Positions 1 to 14,575 of a stretch of DNA of 64,000 nt are shown here, in pieces (within the stretch, counting starts at the first letter, position 1; each line of letters begins with the position of its first letter). The DNA is taken from assembly GCF_000801105.2 (NCBI RefSeq), contig NC_079519.1:35563288-35627287 (forward strand), read 5' to 3'. The position numbers and the translations under genes were made by a program. The DNA comes from Raphanus sativus. Taxonomy: Eukaryota > Streptophyta > Magnoliopsida > Brassicales > Brassicaceae. Below the pieces are notes generated by a model. The model worked only from the letters and a program-made list of their open reading frames with translations. It was not told the DNA's origin and ran no database searches.

Positions 1-335
1 TGCACTCCTGTTGCAGATAAACAGAGCCTTATGATACAGAAAGCTAAATGTTATAAAACGTTTTGCACTGTTGACATTTCGTCAAACAGCTTCACCACGT
101 CAATGTTTTTAAGTTTCATGAAACTAAAAACAAATATGGATTTTTGTAAATTCTCCGTTTGCCACTAATACTAAAACCAATCAGTAAACACACATAGTTT
201 CAAACACATTCCAATGAAATCCACGGAAAGTGGCGAGGAGTTCATTCTTAAGTAATACCTGATAGTCCGTAATTTCTGAGAGTCTCCTTCAGCTGCTGAC
301 TTGACTCCAGTTTTGCCGAAAATAATAAATTACTA

Positions 336-3300
336 TTAGAATAGAACATAAGGGATGTGTTGGACTTTGTAATAATCTTCTCCTCCTTCCGACAATCTCT
401 TCTTCCACTCCTCTCCCATACCATAACAGGCCAGATTCTCCAAGGAAGTGATGAATCGCAGCCCCTCAGGAAGCTCCTTTAATTTCTTGCAATCTCTAAT
501 ATCGAGAGAACGGAGAAGGGGCATGGAGCCTTCTTCTACTATCCACTCTTCCCACTCTTTTAATACATTAAAAGATAGCTGTTCCAATCGAGGAAACCCA
601 ACCCTCGAGTAAATCATTCTATTCCCACCGAAAGATATGTCCTCTAAATGAATCAATTGCAGGTAAAGCAATTTCTCTAAAATAGGCATAGGATCCTCCT
701 CAAAACGACAATCAGTTAGATATATGCATGTAAGGCGAGAATGCAAGTATTGTTCGGACAATATCATCTTGCATTCCTCTCCCCTTAACCTAACAGTGAG
801 ATTCTCCAAGGAAGTGATGAATCGCAGTCCATGAGGAATCTCTTTTAGTTTTCCACAGTTACTAATAACGAGAGTACGGAGAAGGGGCATGGAGCCTTCT
901 TCTACTATCCACTCTTCAAACTCTTTTAATTCATAAAACCAGATCGCTTCCAATTGAGGAAACCCACCCCTCGAGCAAACCATTCTATTCCCACCGAAAG
1001 ATATGTTGCTTAAATCAATCCGTTTCAGGTAAAGCAATTTCTCTAAAATAGGCATAGGATCCTCCTCAAAACGACAATCATTTAGAGTTATGCATGTAAG
1101 GCGAGAATGCAAGTATTGTTCGGACAATATCATCTTGCACTGCTCTCCCCTTAAGCTAACACTGAGATTCTCCAAGGAAGTGATGAATCGCAGTCCATGA
1201 GGAATCTCTTTTAGTTTTCCACAATTACTAATCTCGAGAGAATGGAGAAGGGGCATGGAGCCTTCTTCTACTATCCACTCTTCCCACTCTTTTAATCCAT
1301 AAAAATATAGCTTTAGCAATTGAGGAAACCCACCCCTTGAGCAAACCATTCTTCTCCCATTGAAAGATTCATCATCTAAGTTAACCTCTTTTAACTGCTC
1401 CAGCTTCTCTAGAATCGGCATCGGATCTTTCTCCAAACGACACTGCGCTAGGTGTATCTTCGTAAGGTGAGAAGGAAAGTGTTGGGGATCAGGTAACCTT
1501 GGCATATATATCTCCAACTTCAGCTCTCTGAGATGAACAAAATCCCAAACAAATCCTACTTCTCCGTCATTCGTAGGGGCATGCATTTGACTGTTATTTA
1601 TGATAAGATTCTCCAGGTGTGTAATTTTACTTAGAGATGAAGATAGGGTTTTCATGGAACATCCTTGACCTTCGATATACATGGAAAGGGTCCTGAGCTT
1701 TGTCATACCTTGGAGATCACTCACACTCCCATGCTCCGTTGAGAAATTCTTCAACGTCTCCAGCTTGACTAGATTTCCCAATTCCAACTTTACCTTATCA
1801 TGTAATCTAACTGGCAAACACAAGTATATCAATTCTTGCATCTCTTTAAAGATATTGGGAATGTAGACTCCAACAACCCCATATTCATATAGGTTTAAAT
1901 AGAGCAGCTGCTTCAGATTCCGCATAGAAGAAGGTAGGTGAGTTACACGTGCCTCATATAAACTCAAATATCTCAAGTGGATGAGCTTCCCGATGCTAGA
2001 TGGTAACTTCCCTCCTTCAAACTCGACCTCAGAGAGATCTAACACTCTCATCAGCTTATGCCTTTTAAAGAACAAACTTGTTGCCTTCCATTCTTCACCA
2101 TTGATAATCAAGAGAGTTCTAAGGCTTGCATTCGTCACCTCTGATGTCTCCACATTAAATGATTCATCAGGCAGATGTACAGCGAGTCTGCGAAATTTAC
2201 CAGGAGATTCATGGTTTGCAGTTGATGTGCCTTGAATAATTTGTACAAAATTATCTTCTTCAGCTTTATGCAGACAAACTTCTCTCATCATGTCATGCAA
2301 CTGACATTTTTCAAATCTTGAAGTATCGACGTCTCTCTCAGAAATAACCATGTTTCTCTTCACCAATTCTGCTACGTATCCATCTCCCACATCTCGGATG
2401 CTTGCTTCCTTGCAATACCTCGGCCTTGGCATTCCTTCTGCAGCCCAGTAATAGGACAAGTCCTTTACAGATATTTGATAATCTTCAGGAAAATGAGCAA
2501 GGTAAAGGAAGCAATGCTTCAAATAAGCAGGCAGCTCTTCGTAGCTCAGATACAGAACATCATAAACCGATTTGCTATTTCTGTCGTCGGAGCCAGCGCC
2601 TCTAACAATGTGAGTTTTAATATTCTCATATATCCTTTCCCACTCATGCAATCTGTCTTCCACAGCCAGCAACCCTCCTAACACTTTTACTGCCAAGGGT
2701 AGACCTCCACAACATTTGATCATCTGCATTCCCACCTCTTCCATTTTTTCATCAACCTTGAACTCTACACATATCCATTACAAGAATGCCGGTAAAGGAT
2801 ATGCCTTTTAAATATTGTTGTCAACTTTATTTAACTTAATTGTAAAACAAAAATCCAAATAGATCGTCCATGAAAACTTACCAGCTGTGTCTTCCATAGG
2901 AAATGCTATCATTTGAAAAAGATCCCAACTGTCTTCAAAATTTAGGCATTCTGGTTTAAATGTGACACAATGTCTATCAGCATGTAATCCCACTCCTTCT
3001 TTGCGAGAAGTAAGTAGTACCTTCCATCCTGCAAACCATTAATATTTTCATAATGTTTCTTGATCAAACTGTGAGCTTTAAAAAGACAGCCTAACGTATG
3101 TAAGATAAGGAGGTTCACCTTTTTTCGGCAGAGATACATGCTTGATTCGGTCCCAATCTCCTTCGCTCCATATATCATCAATGACTATCAAAGACTTTTG
3201 TGTTTCCAACGCTCGAACGAGATTTGATTGAAGTACATTGTCTGTCATCTTGAACACCTCGATTTCTGGACTGAGTTGTTGCAAGATCTCCCGTGAGACA

Positions 3301-3980
3301 TACTCCCTTGTAAACTGTTGTGAAACACATACCCACGCCAATCCTCCTTGAAAATGACTTTTTATTGTCTCATGGTTGAAAACTTGTCTTGCGAGTGTGG
3401 TTTTGCCAATACCACCCATCCCGGTAATAGAAACCACTCGACTGCTATCCTCCTCCACCAAATAGCCAACCAATGTCTCAATATTTTTCTCCATCCCAAC
3501 AAGTGGGTCTTTTTCGTCAACGGTAGAAAATGTTCGTCTTTGTTCGTCCTGTGGAGGTTTACGACTTTCACTGACAGTGCCCTCTTGTACGCCAAAACTC
3601 TGCATATTTTGTATCTCCTTAGTGATCCTCCTACTTAGAGTTTCAATATCCAAAGCAAGTCGCCTGCGTTCCAAACTAACGCAAGAAAATCTTCTCACAG
3701 TATTCCTGATGCCACTTTTATTTCCGAGTCCTTCCTTTAGAAGAAAGGTGTCGATGATATCTTCTGCATCTAAAACAATTTCTTTGATCTCCATGATAGC
3801 GTCTCTCACCGTTGCACTTGTATGTTTTTTGGCATCTGCATCTTCCAGAAAACACCTTAACCTTCTCACATCTCTTTTCAATCCATGGAACTGCTCTCCA
3901 ACTCCTTGAAAGCGCTCAGTTTCTCGGACAAGGAGGTTCCAAAGCCTCTCGACTGCAAATGGTAAAAGTGCCTCAGCCAT
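336..3980 (-). CDS. CC-NB-LRR immune receptor, RPP8/RPP13-like
   Basis: Intracellular disease-resistance receptor (CNL). Three exons fit: 3980-3119, 3028-2882 and 2764-336, each with GT/AG borders; the join is in frame and gives 1145 residues. An upstream in-frame ATG exists at 3995, but MAEAL at 3980 matches the family start. The coiled-coil end holds a DAEDIID motif. The NB-ARC part shows P-loop [15 protein letters not shown], kinase-2 [38 protein letters not shown] and an MHD variant QLHDMM. The intron pair sits between kinase-2 and GLPL. The LRR follows and contains three near-identical blocks of 122 residues. No stop or frameshift is visible, so it could be functional. RPP8-type proteins act by ATP/ADP switching after effector sensing; the ligand here is unknown. 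It lies next to PP2A, as I recall for At1g59780. Confidence 0.9.
340..1445 (-). repeat. Three tandem 366-bp modules inside the LRR coding region
   Basis: The same block recurs with a period of exactly 366 bp: the string tctcta(a/g)aat starts at 674, 1040 and 1406. Each block encodes 122 residues beginning near DPMPILEKL and running through [13 protein letters not shown] and FITSLENL. The two promoter-distal blocks are the most alike; the most N-terminal is more diverged. The period is a multiple of three, so the reading frame is kept. Confidence 0.92.
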
Positions 3981-5042
3981 AAATCTCCTGCTCAAACATG
4001 TAACAAGTAATCAATAACCACTAGAGGAAGATCATTCATTGAGTTCATATAGTCCGATTAATATTTTTCTGCAAATTCTAGTTTGAATATACTATTTTCT
4101 GGGATTTAATCTATGAATATTAGTTGAGATGAAATAATTATGCAAAATACAAAAATAAAAATTACCTCTTGAAAATAGCTATTCGTCCGACTGATCTGAA
4201 TAAAGAAAATATGCGAATGTGTTTTGAGTTAGAACTCAGCTGAAGGAAGACCTATTACAAGGAGTTGATTTTCTGAGTCAACACTAAACGACACAAACCA
4301 GCTGTATTCATGATGATAAGTGAATCTATCGCAGCCACTTATATTCACGATGAGGACTGAATCATTATTTGTAGCCACTTACATTTTAGTTCAAAAGATA
4401 AGTAGGGCACAATACGAGTTTGTATTACAAATTGAAAGTTAATGCATGTTTTACTAAAGCCTAGTTTGTTTCCCAGGTGGTTTTCTTTTATTTTCAGTTT
4501 GGTTTAAGCTAAATTCGACCATGAGGTGATATAAGTTCGGATCAATAAGAAATAACCAAAACGAAAACCAAAAACATCACATTTAGAATTTCATTGTTGG
4601 TCTCGTGGTGCGCAGATAGTAGTAACATAATATCTGATGAGAAGACATGTGCTACCTACCAAACGTCCAAGAACAAGACCTTTTCATCTATCGCTACTAA
4701 ATCAGGTTTCTTTGGTATGACTTCAATAAAATCATATCAACACAAACACTCATAAGAACAAGCATATTGCACAACAGCGTAAAGGGAGGCTTTACAAATA
4801 TAGGGAAGTAGGCAACATGAATAAAAATTGATCCAATATGTCAACGGGAGACGATAACTCATGTTCTATTCACTTGCATTTATGCAAAGTACATTTCAGC
4901 TTTTATCAAACATCCCAACATGTGGAACTAGGAACATCCATCGCCAAACATAATGAAACAAAGAGACACATCTACTACAATGATACAGCAACAAACATAC
5001 TTTCGAATTAAATAAAAATAAAAAATAGAAGTGGAAAGAAAA
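3981..5042. other. Intergenic region between CNL and PP2A genes
   Basis: No coding potential seen. The CNL promoter should lie here, reading leftward; a TTGACT core (W-box-like, WRKY binding) is present on the minus strand near 4275. The right part would include the PP2A 3' untranslated region. Confidence 0.5.
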
Positions 5043-6928
<1,886 letters not shown>

Positions 6929-7040
6929 CTCCTCCCAATCCAAACGATTGGCTTCCGAATCTTGGGATTCGAACACGGCGGCGACGGGGGGAGGAAGTGG
7001 ATAAAAGTCGCCGATGGTATATTTAAGAGTTGATCATCAC

Positions 7041-7809
7041 GCGCCGTCTCTCTATCTCTCTCGCCCTATGCAAATGAAGATATTTATTTGGCTTTTAGTA
7101 TTATTTTCAGACAAATGTATTTCTTTTTTTGTACTTCTTAAAAAGTTTTGTGTGATGGCTTGGAACCGGGTCAAAAGGAGCTGACAGGTGGCGCTTTCTT
7201 TCTCTTTGGTTTTTTTGATTTTTGAATATGTTGGTGATGAGAAGTTCGTTTTTGTCTTCGGTCTTGAGAAGTTAGTTTGTTTATTTGTTGGGTTTTGTAA
7301 TTTAAGTAACTCACACTTGGGCGCTTGGCTTGGAGGTTACAAGGTTTATTGACCGGTTTAGTCTGGTTATTGATTCGATCTTTAAGTCTATAACACCAAT
7401 TAAGATTTCTAGTCTTTCCCTACTAAGTATGTTTATGAAATTTGGAGTATTTGATGAGCAATGCAAATTGTATGACGTTTTATCCATGAGTTTTGACAAA
7501 GCTTGTCATTTGATTTTTAATAGTACATGTAGTGGATACACATGTAGACATGTAGTGGATAAATAAAATATTTTCCCAAAATCAATAGTAAGATGCAGTG
7601 GATACACATAGATGCTGATGTATTTAATCAACAAAGAAAAAAACTCATTTTGAATGTAGTTAAGGGATTGTATTCAGCAAAAGCAAAAGCAAGGTATACT
7701 AGGAATAGTTATCAGGACTGGGAAAATTCCACCGTGGGCCACAACAAGATAGAGGAATTGATGAAAACTGGCCCATTAAAGATTTAATATATAACACAAA
7801 AAAACAATT
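7041..7809. other. Intergenic region upstream of PP2A
   Basis: No gene recognised. A 64-codon open frame (7593-7787) has no recognisable family. Near 7525-7560 the motif atgtagtggata occurs twice within about 30 bp. Confidence 0.4.
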
Positions 7810-7881
7810 GGGGCGTTCCGAGAATTGAACTCGGGACCTCTCGCACCCTAAGCGAGAATCATACCACTAGACCAAACGCCC
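7810..7881 (-). tRNA. tRNA-Pro (anticodon AGG)
   Basis: Read on the minus strand the 72-nt sequence folds as a tRNA: acceptor GGGCGTT pairs with AACGCCC, a D-arm TGGTCTAGTGGTA, an anticodon stem TCTCGC/GCGAGA around loop TTAGGGT (anticodon AGG), and a T-arm with GTTCAATTC. Discriminator base is C. No intron. The A and B boxes for Pol III are inside the gene. Confidence 0.97.
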
Positions 7882-9356
7882 TATGCTGGTAGAGTTTTAA
7901 ATACTAATTTTATATCTATTATATAATCATAAAAAATCAAACTAAATCTAAAACTAAACTGATTATCAATGAATTTCAAAGAAACCAAACACAGCCGTCA
8001 AGGTTTTTCAATTTCAGATTTCAACCTAATGCCAGTTTACTCATCCCAATTGAGAACATTAACAAAGTGCAAGAGGAACATTGATCTTCGCATTAAAATG
8101 TATATTAACATTGTTGCTCATTGAATCCTTGCCAAAACAATTCAAAAATTCATTCAGTAATACTGTTTGTCTACAATTGTACCAATTCTAAGTCCTAATA
8201 TACCAAAAACCCATTATAAAATATCTAATATGCATAACATAATAATAGTTTTCCAATTATTAAAATGCAACTTCATTCAGTAATACCAATTTTATTAATT
8301 ATACTAATTTTTATAGTAATACTAGTTTTACCTAGTTCTCATATTGCATGAAATCCAATTAATTTTCTTTTCTACTTTAAATCCACTACGATTCAACTAA
8401 TGCAATCTATTTGTTTCTAGTTATGTCTTAAACGACACATAAGCCATGCTACAACTGTAAAGCACCCAATGTACATAATCAAATACAATTAAATGAAATT
8501 TCCAATCCAATTCAGAGATTTGCAAATGCAAAACCCAATTTGGAGCACAAACTATTACGTAGAAGAACAAAATTAGGGTCATGTGTACCAATTTCCCTAG
8601 ACATATTTACCACGATGAAAACATCACAAAGTTCTAGATGTAGATTAATGTCGCTGATTTGGTAGATTTTATAACACATTAAAATATATTGGAGACAAGC
8701 TAAGAGAAAATATTGTAGGGATGGACGGGGAACGGATATCCAAAATTTTATTAAAGGTATCTGTGATTTATTTTGTTTCACACAAATGATTAGTTTACCA
8801 ATTTGATATGCTCTGCAACTTTTCAAATATTTGGTGTTTCAGATATCTGGAATAATTGGTGTTTTAATTGGATATATTATCCGTAAAAAAATAATAAACA
8901 TAAAAATATATTATAAAATATTAATTTCATTATAAATTTTTAAAAGTTATTTACTTTAATTTTTTTAATAACTAAACAATCAGTTTAGTGAATAAAAATA
9001 GTTAAAAGCTTATATAGAGATATATAAATTATATAATTATATAAACATGTATATATGTATATATAGGATTAGGAACATGACCTATTGATATAGATTTAGT
9101 TCAGTTATTATTTTTCTTTGTTTAAAGATAAAATAAAATGCATATATCACTTTTACATAACACAAATATGAAAATTAAGTTTCAAAAAGAAAAATGTTAA
9201 ACAAAAAAAATATACCCGATTTTAAAAAACGGATCAGAATCTTGTTTATTTCTTAAAATATTAGCATTTGTGATTTTTTGTCTTTGGTGAATAATGAATA
9301 TTAATATTGATTTGTAAAGTTATAGATATGTAAAAAAGTTTGAACAAATGTTAAAT
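7882..9356. other. AT-rich intergenic DNA
   Basis: No gene seen. 8725-8880 contains phrases such as cggatatccaaaat and ggatatattatccg that recur in dispersed repeats of this genome (compare 60541-61095). Low-complexity AT runs fill the rest. Confidence 0.4.
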
Positions 9357-9638
9357 TTATTCTCTTGTCTGAAACCAAACAGACATGCTTGGGTTAGTGT
9401 TTCCTCCTCGTCTTTGCAGTGAGCTGATTTTGTTCCGTATCTGTTTATCAATGAACTTGATAAGAATATGTGGGGGTCGATGAGCCTTTCCATGTCTCAT
9501 GTCGTTCCTCTCAAGCCAGATGATGTGTACTGAAGTTTGGAAAGCATATGGCATGAGGAACTTCATAGTACCTGATGCAGAGCTGGTCGACAGAATGTCC
9601 AGAATCTGGTTCCATAACTGAGAGTAGTTCTGTCCCAT
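9357..9638 (-). mobile_element. LINE (non-LTR retrotransposon) 3' coding fragment
   Basis: A 93-residue open frame resembles the C-terminal tail of plant L1-type ORF2. It shows IIWLERNDMRHG followed by LIKFIDKQIRNKISSL and ends near VWFQTRE, the usual layout after the zf-RVT domain. No reverse-transcriptase motifs remain nearby, so this is a truncated remnant. Confidence 0.75.
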
Positions 9639-10026
9639 AAGATTCCCTCGTGAGATTTTTCCATATCTAAATCTTTTGGATTAAATTGAAACAAACAACA
9701 GATCTAATCAAATTTTTAGATAGTTTGTCCGCTCCTACCAGTTTAATTATTATTTTTGTCAGCATATTGACCTGCTAAATGTTCAAAAACACTTGTTATA
9801 AAGTGTTGAAGACTACCCCACGTGCCAAATTTCTATGCACATTTGTTACATAATTATTACACATGAGGGTAAACTGTCATTTAGAGCATGCCGTTCGAGG
9901 ATTGTTGGTCGCTTCTTTTGTTCGTCTATAATTCTACACGTACATGATTCATATGGGTTACTTACCAAAAATCCAACATTCACCGGAACTACTTGCCACA
10001 GGATTATCTTTGTGTTGCCACTCCTT

Positions 10027-10032
<6 letters not shown>

Positions 10033-10120
<88 letters not shown>
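10033..10120. repeat. (CT)44 microsatellite
   Basis: Uninterrupted CT dinucleotide repeat, 88 bp, followed by a short CACATATATA stretch. Open frames crossing it on both strands are artefacts of the repeat. Confidence 0.97.
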
Positions 10121-10124
<4 letters not shown>

Positions 10125-10447
10125 TATATAATTATCTATATGCATGAACTAATTATCTGTGGAAGTTTTGCGGTGCAGTGGTGTTAGATAATGCATTTTC
10201 TATATGTGATCATTCTAAAAGAGAAAATGTTTCTATTTAGTTTCCAAGTTATGTGAATCTTAAACTGGCGAGAGAGAATTAAAAAGAGTAAAAAAAGAAA
10301 CAAAGGAAAGATGTTTTATTCCATATTTGATGATTAATGAACAAAGAAAACAATGAACACATATAGAGTTTTATTATTAGACGTAGGTTACAACTCTTCT
10401 CCTCTTAACTTTGTAGTCTTTAGTTTCTTTTAGGACGAAGTCTCTGT

Positions 10448-11041
10448 TCAGGTAGCTTTCACGAACACAACAGGGAATGGTTTGGAGCTTAAAACCAAAC
10501 GCCGAACGCCATTTTTCTCCCTAGAGATCCCAACATTCATGCAATATTTACCCTTAGGACAAAACATAATCTTGTAGCCTCTAAGAGAATCTCCAGTTTT
10601 CTTGATCTGGAAGGAAGTCTTGGAATAATCTTCGTCAGTTTTTGGCTTAGGACCAGCCGCTATGAACCACGTCTTACGGTCCTTGACGGACGGAGCAACC
10701 CACCAGTAATTTAACTGGGAACAGGGCGTAGCTTTAACATCCATCATGATGTTGAGGTCCTCTGATTCGGGAACGAACCCAACTCTAGACATCCAGGATG
10801 AGAATCTTACGGGAATGCCCATGTGAACCTCTGAAGTTTCGTGACCGACATAGAGGGGACATTGTTTGTCACCACGGGGGACTAGAGCCAGGCCACCACC
10901 TGCAGCTCCGAAGATGCGAGGGATAACGTAGTAACTACCCCTGAATATTAAATGACCTTTGGAATCGAGAACTGGTCCGCCAGCGTTAGCAGTCGCGGCC
11001 ACAACAGCAGTTAAGGTAAGGAAGTAAAACATTGGATTCAT
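10448..11041 (-). CDS. Kunitz-type (STI family) inhibitor, Dr4-like
   Basis: Secreted Kunitz/soybean-trypsin-inhibitor family protein, 197 aa. The chosen start (MNPMFYF) gives a classic signal peptide ending near ATANAG; an upstream ATG at 11125 would bury it. The mature part opens with GGPVLDSKGHLIFRGSYYV, the family signature, followed by the beta-trefoil core. Four cysteines are visible (KQCPLY, TPCSQL, MFCPKG, KYCMNV), fitting two disulphides. Closest by memory to Brassicaceae Dr4/WSCP-related members; a chlorophyll-binding role cannot be judged. Such proteins inhibit serine or cysteine proteases in defence or drought responses. Single exon, no defect seen. I do not recall it at this place in Arabidopsis. 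Confidence 0.9.
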   Translation of the reverse strand: MNPMFYFLTLTAVVAATANAGGPVLDSKGHLIFRGSYYVIPRIFGAAGGGLALVPRGDKQCPLYVGHETSEVHMGIPVRFSSWMSRVGFVPESEDLNIMMDVKATPCSQLNYWWVAPSVKDRKTWFIAAGPKPKTDEDYSKTSFQIKKTGDSLRGYKIMFCPKGKYCMNVGISREKNGVRRLVLSSKPFPVVFVKAT

Positions 11042-12700
11042 GGTTTTGGGTTTGTGTAGTTGGTTTGATTTGAATGTTACTAGATGAAGAAAATGCAAGT
11101 TCATGTGATCGGTATTTATATACAACTATACAAGGAACATGCACACACCAGCTTTGTAGACGCTAGTGCATTGAGATTTGAGTTGTATGCTCCACTTTCC
11201 TTACACGAGTTTTTAATGTATTTCTTAAAAAAAAATTAATGGTGGGGGGGGGATAGAATTTTGGACCTTTGGATAACGAATAAGATTACGTATGCTCATC
11301 GTGCTCTCATTTAATAAGTTTTTTATTTATTTAATAACTAGGATAATACATGTGTTTGCCTATAGATAATTTATATGAAAATTACTTAATAAATATTGTA
11401 TGAGAAAAAAAAATTTATATTCTTTATCGAGTTAATATTTTTGATCCTTAAACCATTTTAATTTTCTTTTTTTTTAATTACATAATTTGTTTACTAATGA
11501 GATGATCTCATTTTTTAAAAATATCTTAGGTCAAAAAATCACTTATTCCATAAAAATCTAATGATTAGTCCGAAGAATCGCATGCCTGCTATTTTTTTAC
11601 AATGAAACTATGTCAGCTCGGTTTCATATCATGATTTAGAAATTTAAAAGTTAGTTATGGTTATAAGAAGTTTATGTTCACGTGTCAATCCTATCGATTT
11701 TCAGTATTTTCTCAATTTATATCGGTTTTTCATTTTGGTTATTGCTCGATATAAATATTGATTTTTGAGTTTATTCTCATTTTGTTCTTTTGTTTTGGTT
11801 TGAGATTTAGAAATTTTTAAGATTAAATTATTAAAAGATACATACTTAGATTAAGATATTTGTCTTGTGCAAAATAAATATTTATATTTATTACTTATTT
11901 TATTTTTCTGCATATTATGAAACAATAAAATCATAATTATATATTAAATAACTAAAAAATTAGTTACTATTATGTAATAAATTGGCGTGCACATATAAAT
12001 TAAACGACAATCATTTTAGGGTAAATATATCAAAACAATCAATCTTGTCTATGTATATGATGTATAATTAAATTTAAATGATATTAATATAGATATATAG
12101 TATACTTTTAATATGAATGATTATTCTTCTTATATATTGAAAATATTTTTTATAACAGTTATTGGAAACCATTTTAGTAAAAATGAATTTTTGAATATAT
12201 GTATATTTTTGAATCAATCTTTGATATAAATCAATTTTAAATTATTTTTATTTGAAATATGTGTATAAAGTTTAAAATTTGTTGTATTTTTAAGTAATTA
12301 GATTATGCCATTTTAATATATTTAAAGCTGACCAAGATAGATAATTTTTCATAATATAATGGACTTACAATTTTTTTTAATAACTTAAGTTAATTACTTT
12401 TTTAATATACTGTTATCTATGTTTCTAGACAACATTGTACTCATTTTATCTGCTATTCATATTTTCAAACAAATCTCAAAATGTATTTCAGTTTTAATAA
12501 TATATAAAATGTGTTAAGAAATAAACACAAAAAAAAAATTAGAATAGAAAATGAAATTTGTTATTTAGATTAGATTTGTGTTTCCATATTTTACATGTTA
12601 AAGAAAATTATCTTTCACTATAAATATAAGGATGTCTCATGAAAAAATTCTATAAAATCTAAGAAAAATATTAAGAGTTTTGTTTTTGAGAAGCTTCTAA
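11042..12700. other. AT-rich intergenic DNA
   Basis: Kunitz promoter region at the left, then about 1.5 kb of AT-rich sequence with no gene recognised. A G run (ggtggggggggg) lies near 11241. The right end probably belongs to the decayed copia LTR that precedes the primer-binding site at 12751. Confidence 0.4.
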
Positions 12701-12739
12701 AACAATGAGAAAATCTGTTGTTATAATTCTTTGCGTTTT

Positions 12740-13150
12740 AGAGATTTGAATTGGTATCATAATAAGATCTGAGACTTGTTCTAAGTTTAAGTTAAAGCTT
12801 AGTTCCTAGGTGACTGCGAAGGAGATCACGTAAGTAAGTAAGATGGCAGAGTGCATAGGGCTCCACGCACCAAGTAATTTGGATCTGAATCCATCCAATG
12901 TTCGATGTTGACATCGATAAACTATACAGTCTGGTAAATGAGGATGAAGGTTTTACTACATGTTAATGAAATATAGAACGCAATTGAATCCGGTTTGGAT
13001 GATCAAAAGAAGAACGATGGGGTGACTGCTTTTTTGTTTCAATTTGTTTCCAAAATTTTGATTCTCTAGATGTAAGAACAAATGGTATCTAAAAACATCT
13101 GGAACACTGTTAAGTCATGACACCTTGGAGATGATCATCTAACTTTTTAT
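12740..13150 (+). mobile_element. Ty1/copia retrotransposon remnant: primer-binding site and gag
   Basis: TTGGTATCAT near 12750 matches the initiator-Met tRNA primer-binding site TGGTATCA of copia elements. About 180 bp downstream (12940-13090) a broken frame reads MKVLLHVNEI, stop, NAIESGLDDQKKND, then LFQFVSKILIL: the typical copia gag (UBN2-type) pattern of a vW..IE.G..D.KKN..A..LLFQS motif. Internal stops show it is dead. The LTR upstream is too decayed to bound. Confidence 0.7.
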
Positions 13151-14105
13151 TTTCCAACTACCTGAAATTGACACATTTAGTATCCAAGTATCATTTTCTT
13201 AAAATTATTTTTAACTAATCGTTGACTACACAAAATTGGGATAAAAATAGCCAACTTTTAAATATTAAACAGATATTTGTTAGCTTTACGTTTATGGTTT
13301 AACGATTGACTATTTCAAACTCAAGTTTGAGCAGTCAACAACTAGTTCAAAAATAATTCTGAACAAACAATACTTGAATATTCAAACGTGCTGATTGCAA
13401 ATAGTTTCAGAATAAAATATCTATATTCAAATGAATCATATGGATGCATCTTCGTACAAACAAACAACACTTAAAAAGCTAAAATCTATGTTACATAGAA
13501 GAGGAAGCGAATATACTGAAGCATATTCGTATATAAGTGTGGAAGTAAGATCTTTTTAAAAATTAGAAAGTGAATATTCGTTGAAAGCGTATATCCATAT
13601 ATAACAATAAAATATAAATTACCAACCTTATGTGCATAAAGATAATAACTAAATTCATAGTATTAGTTTTAATATTTATATATATCTTTTGATCTATTAA
13701 ATTACCACTAAATTTTAGATTTTGTATAAAGACAAAAACATGGTTTATATTTTTCATTTTTATAACATTGCGCTTTTTTATAACATAAGGGCAATTCTAA
13801 AATAGAATCGTAAACTTTCAATATATTTTTAAATATGATATTGTAGAAATATTTCAGGAGCAAAATTCTGTAAGCTTTTATAAGGTTCCGGTTTGGTTCT
13901 GATTTCGATTTCTAAGCGGAAGTGGACGTACAATAAACCTTCCATGTAACCTAGGCTAAAACCGGTGAAGTAATTAGCAAAATCCCATTCAAACCATCTT
14001 TGTGCGTCCAAAGGTTATACATAGATGAAACACATAAGTACATACACATATACACATAACATTCACAGGCGCTTCTCTTCCCTCTCTTGCTCGAGCTTTT
14101 AGCCT
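13151..14105. other. Intergenic region upstream of SNL5
   Basis: AT-rich with no recognisable gene. The right end leads into the SNL5 promoter. Confidence 0.4.
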
Positions 14106-14575
14106 TTGGTTTCTACGGGTAACCTCTTTCTCTTCCCCCGGAAACTATTTCTATCTTCACAAAGACATAAAGAGATACAGATAGAGAGAGAGAGAGAGGG
14201 ATCCAAACCAGAAGCAAACCTTGTCCGTTTGCTTCCTCTTTCGCGTGAAAGATTCGTATCCCTTTTTCTCCGGCAAACTCAGGGCGGCGATCCACTCTCC
14301 TCTCTCGCTTTCTATGTAAGTTTTATCTTCTTCGGAAGGAACCTAGAAGTTGTCTGTGTCCCCTTTTGAATAATGTGATCCGGTCTCTCTACACGGTTTC
14401 AAAATATCAAGAATCTCCTTCTCTTACGTTTCTTCTGTCTTTACTTCCTGTTCGATAGATCTGGTCTCTGTCTGTTACTGTGATCTGTGAAGATGGTTAG
14501 AGAATAATTTGAATTTGGTTTCAGGGTACAGTGAATCTCTGTTATTGTGTTAAATTCATATATAATCAAAAAGAG

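Noticed and set aside
9835..10187. Open frames of 64-99 codons across the CT repeat on both strands
   Set aside because: They are made of the Ser-Leu or Arg-Glu pairs produced by the microsatellite itself.
13829..14011. 60-codon minus ORF near the SNL5 promoter
   Set aside because: No known motif; length expected by chance.
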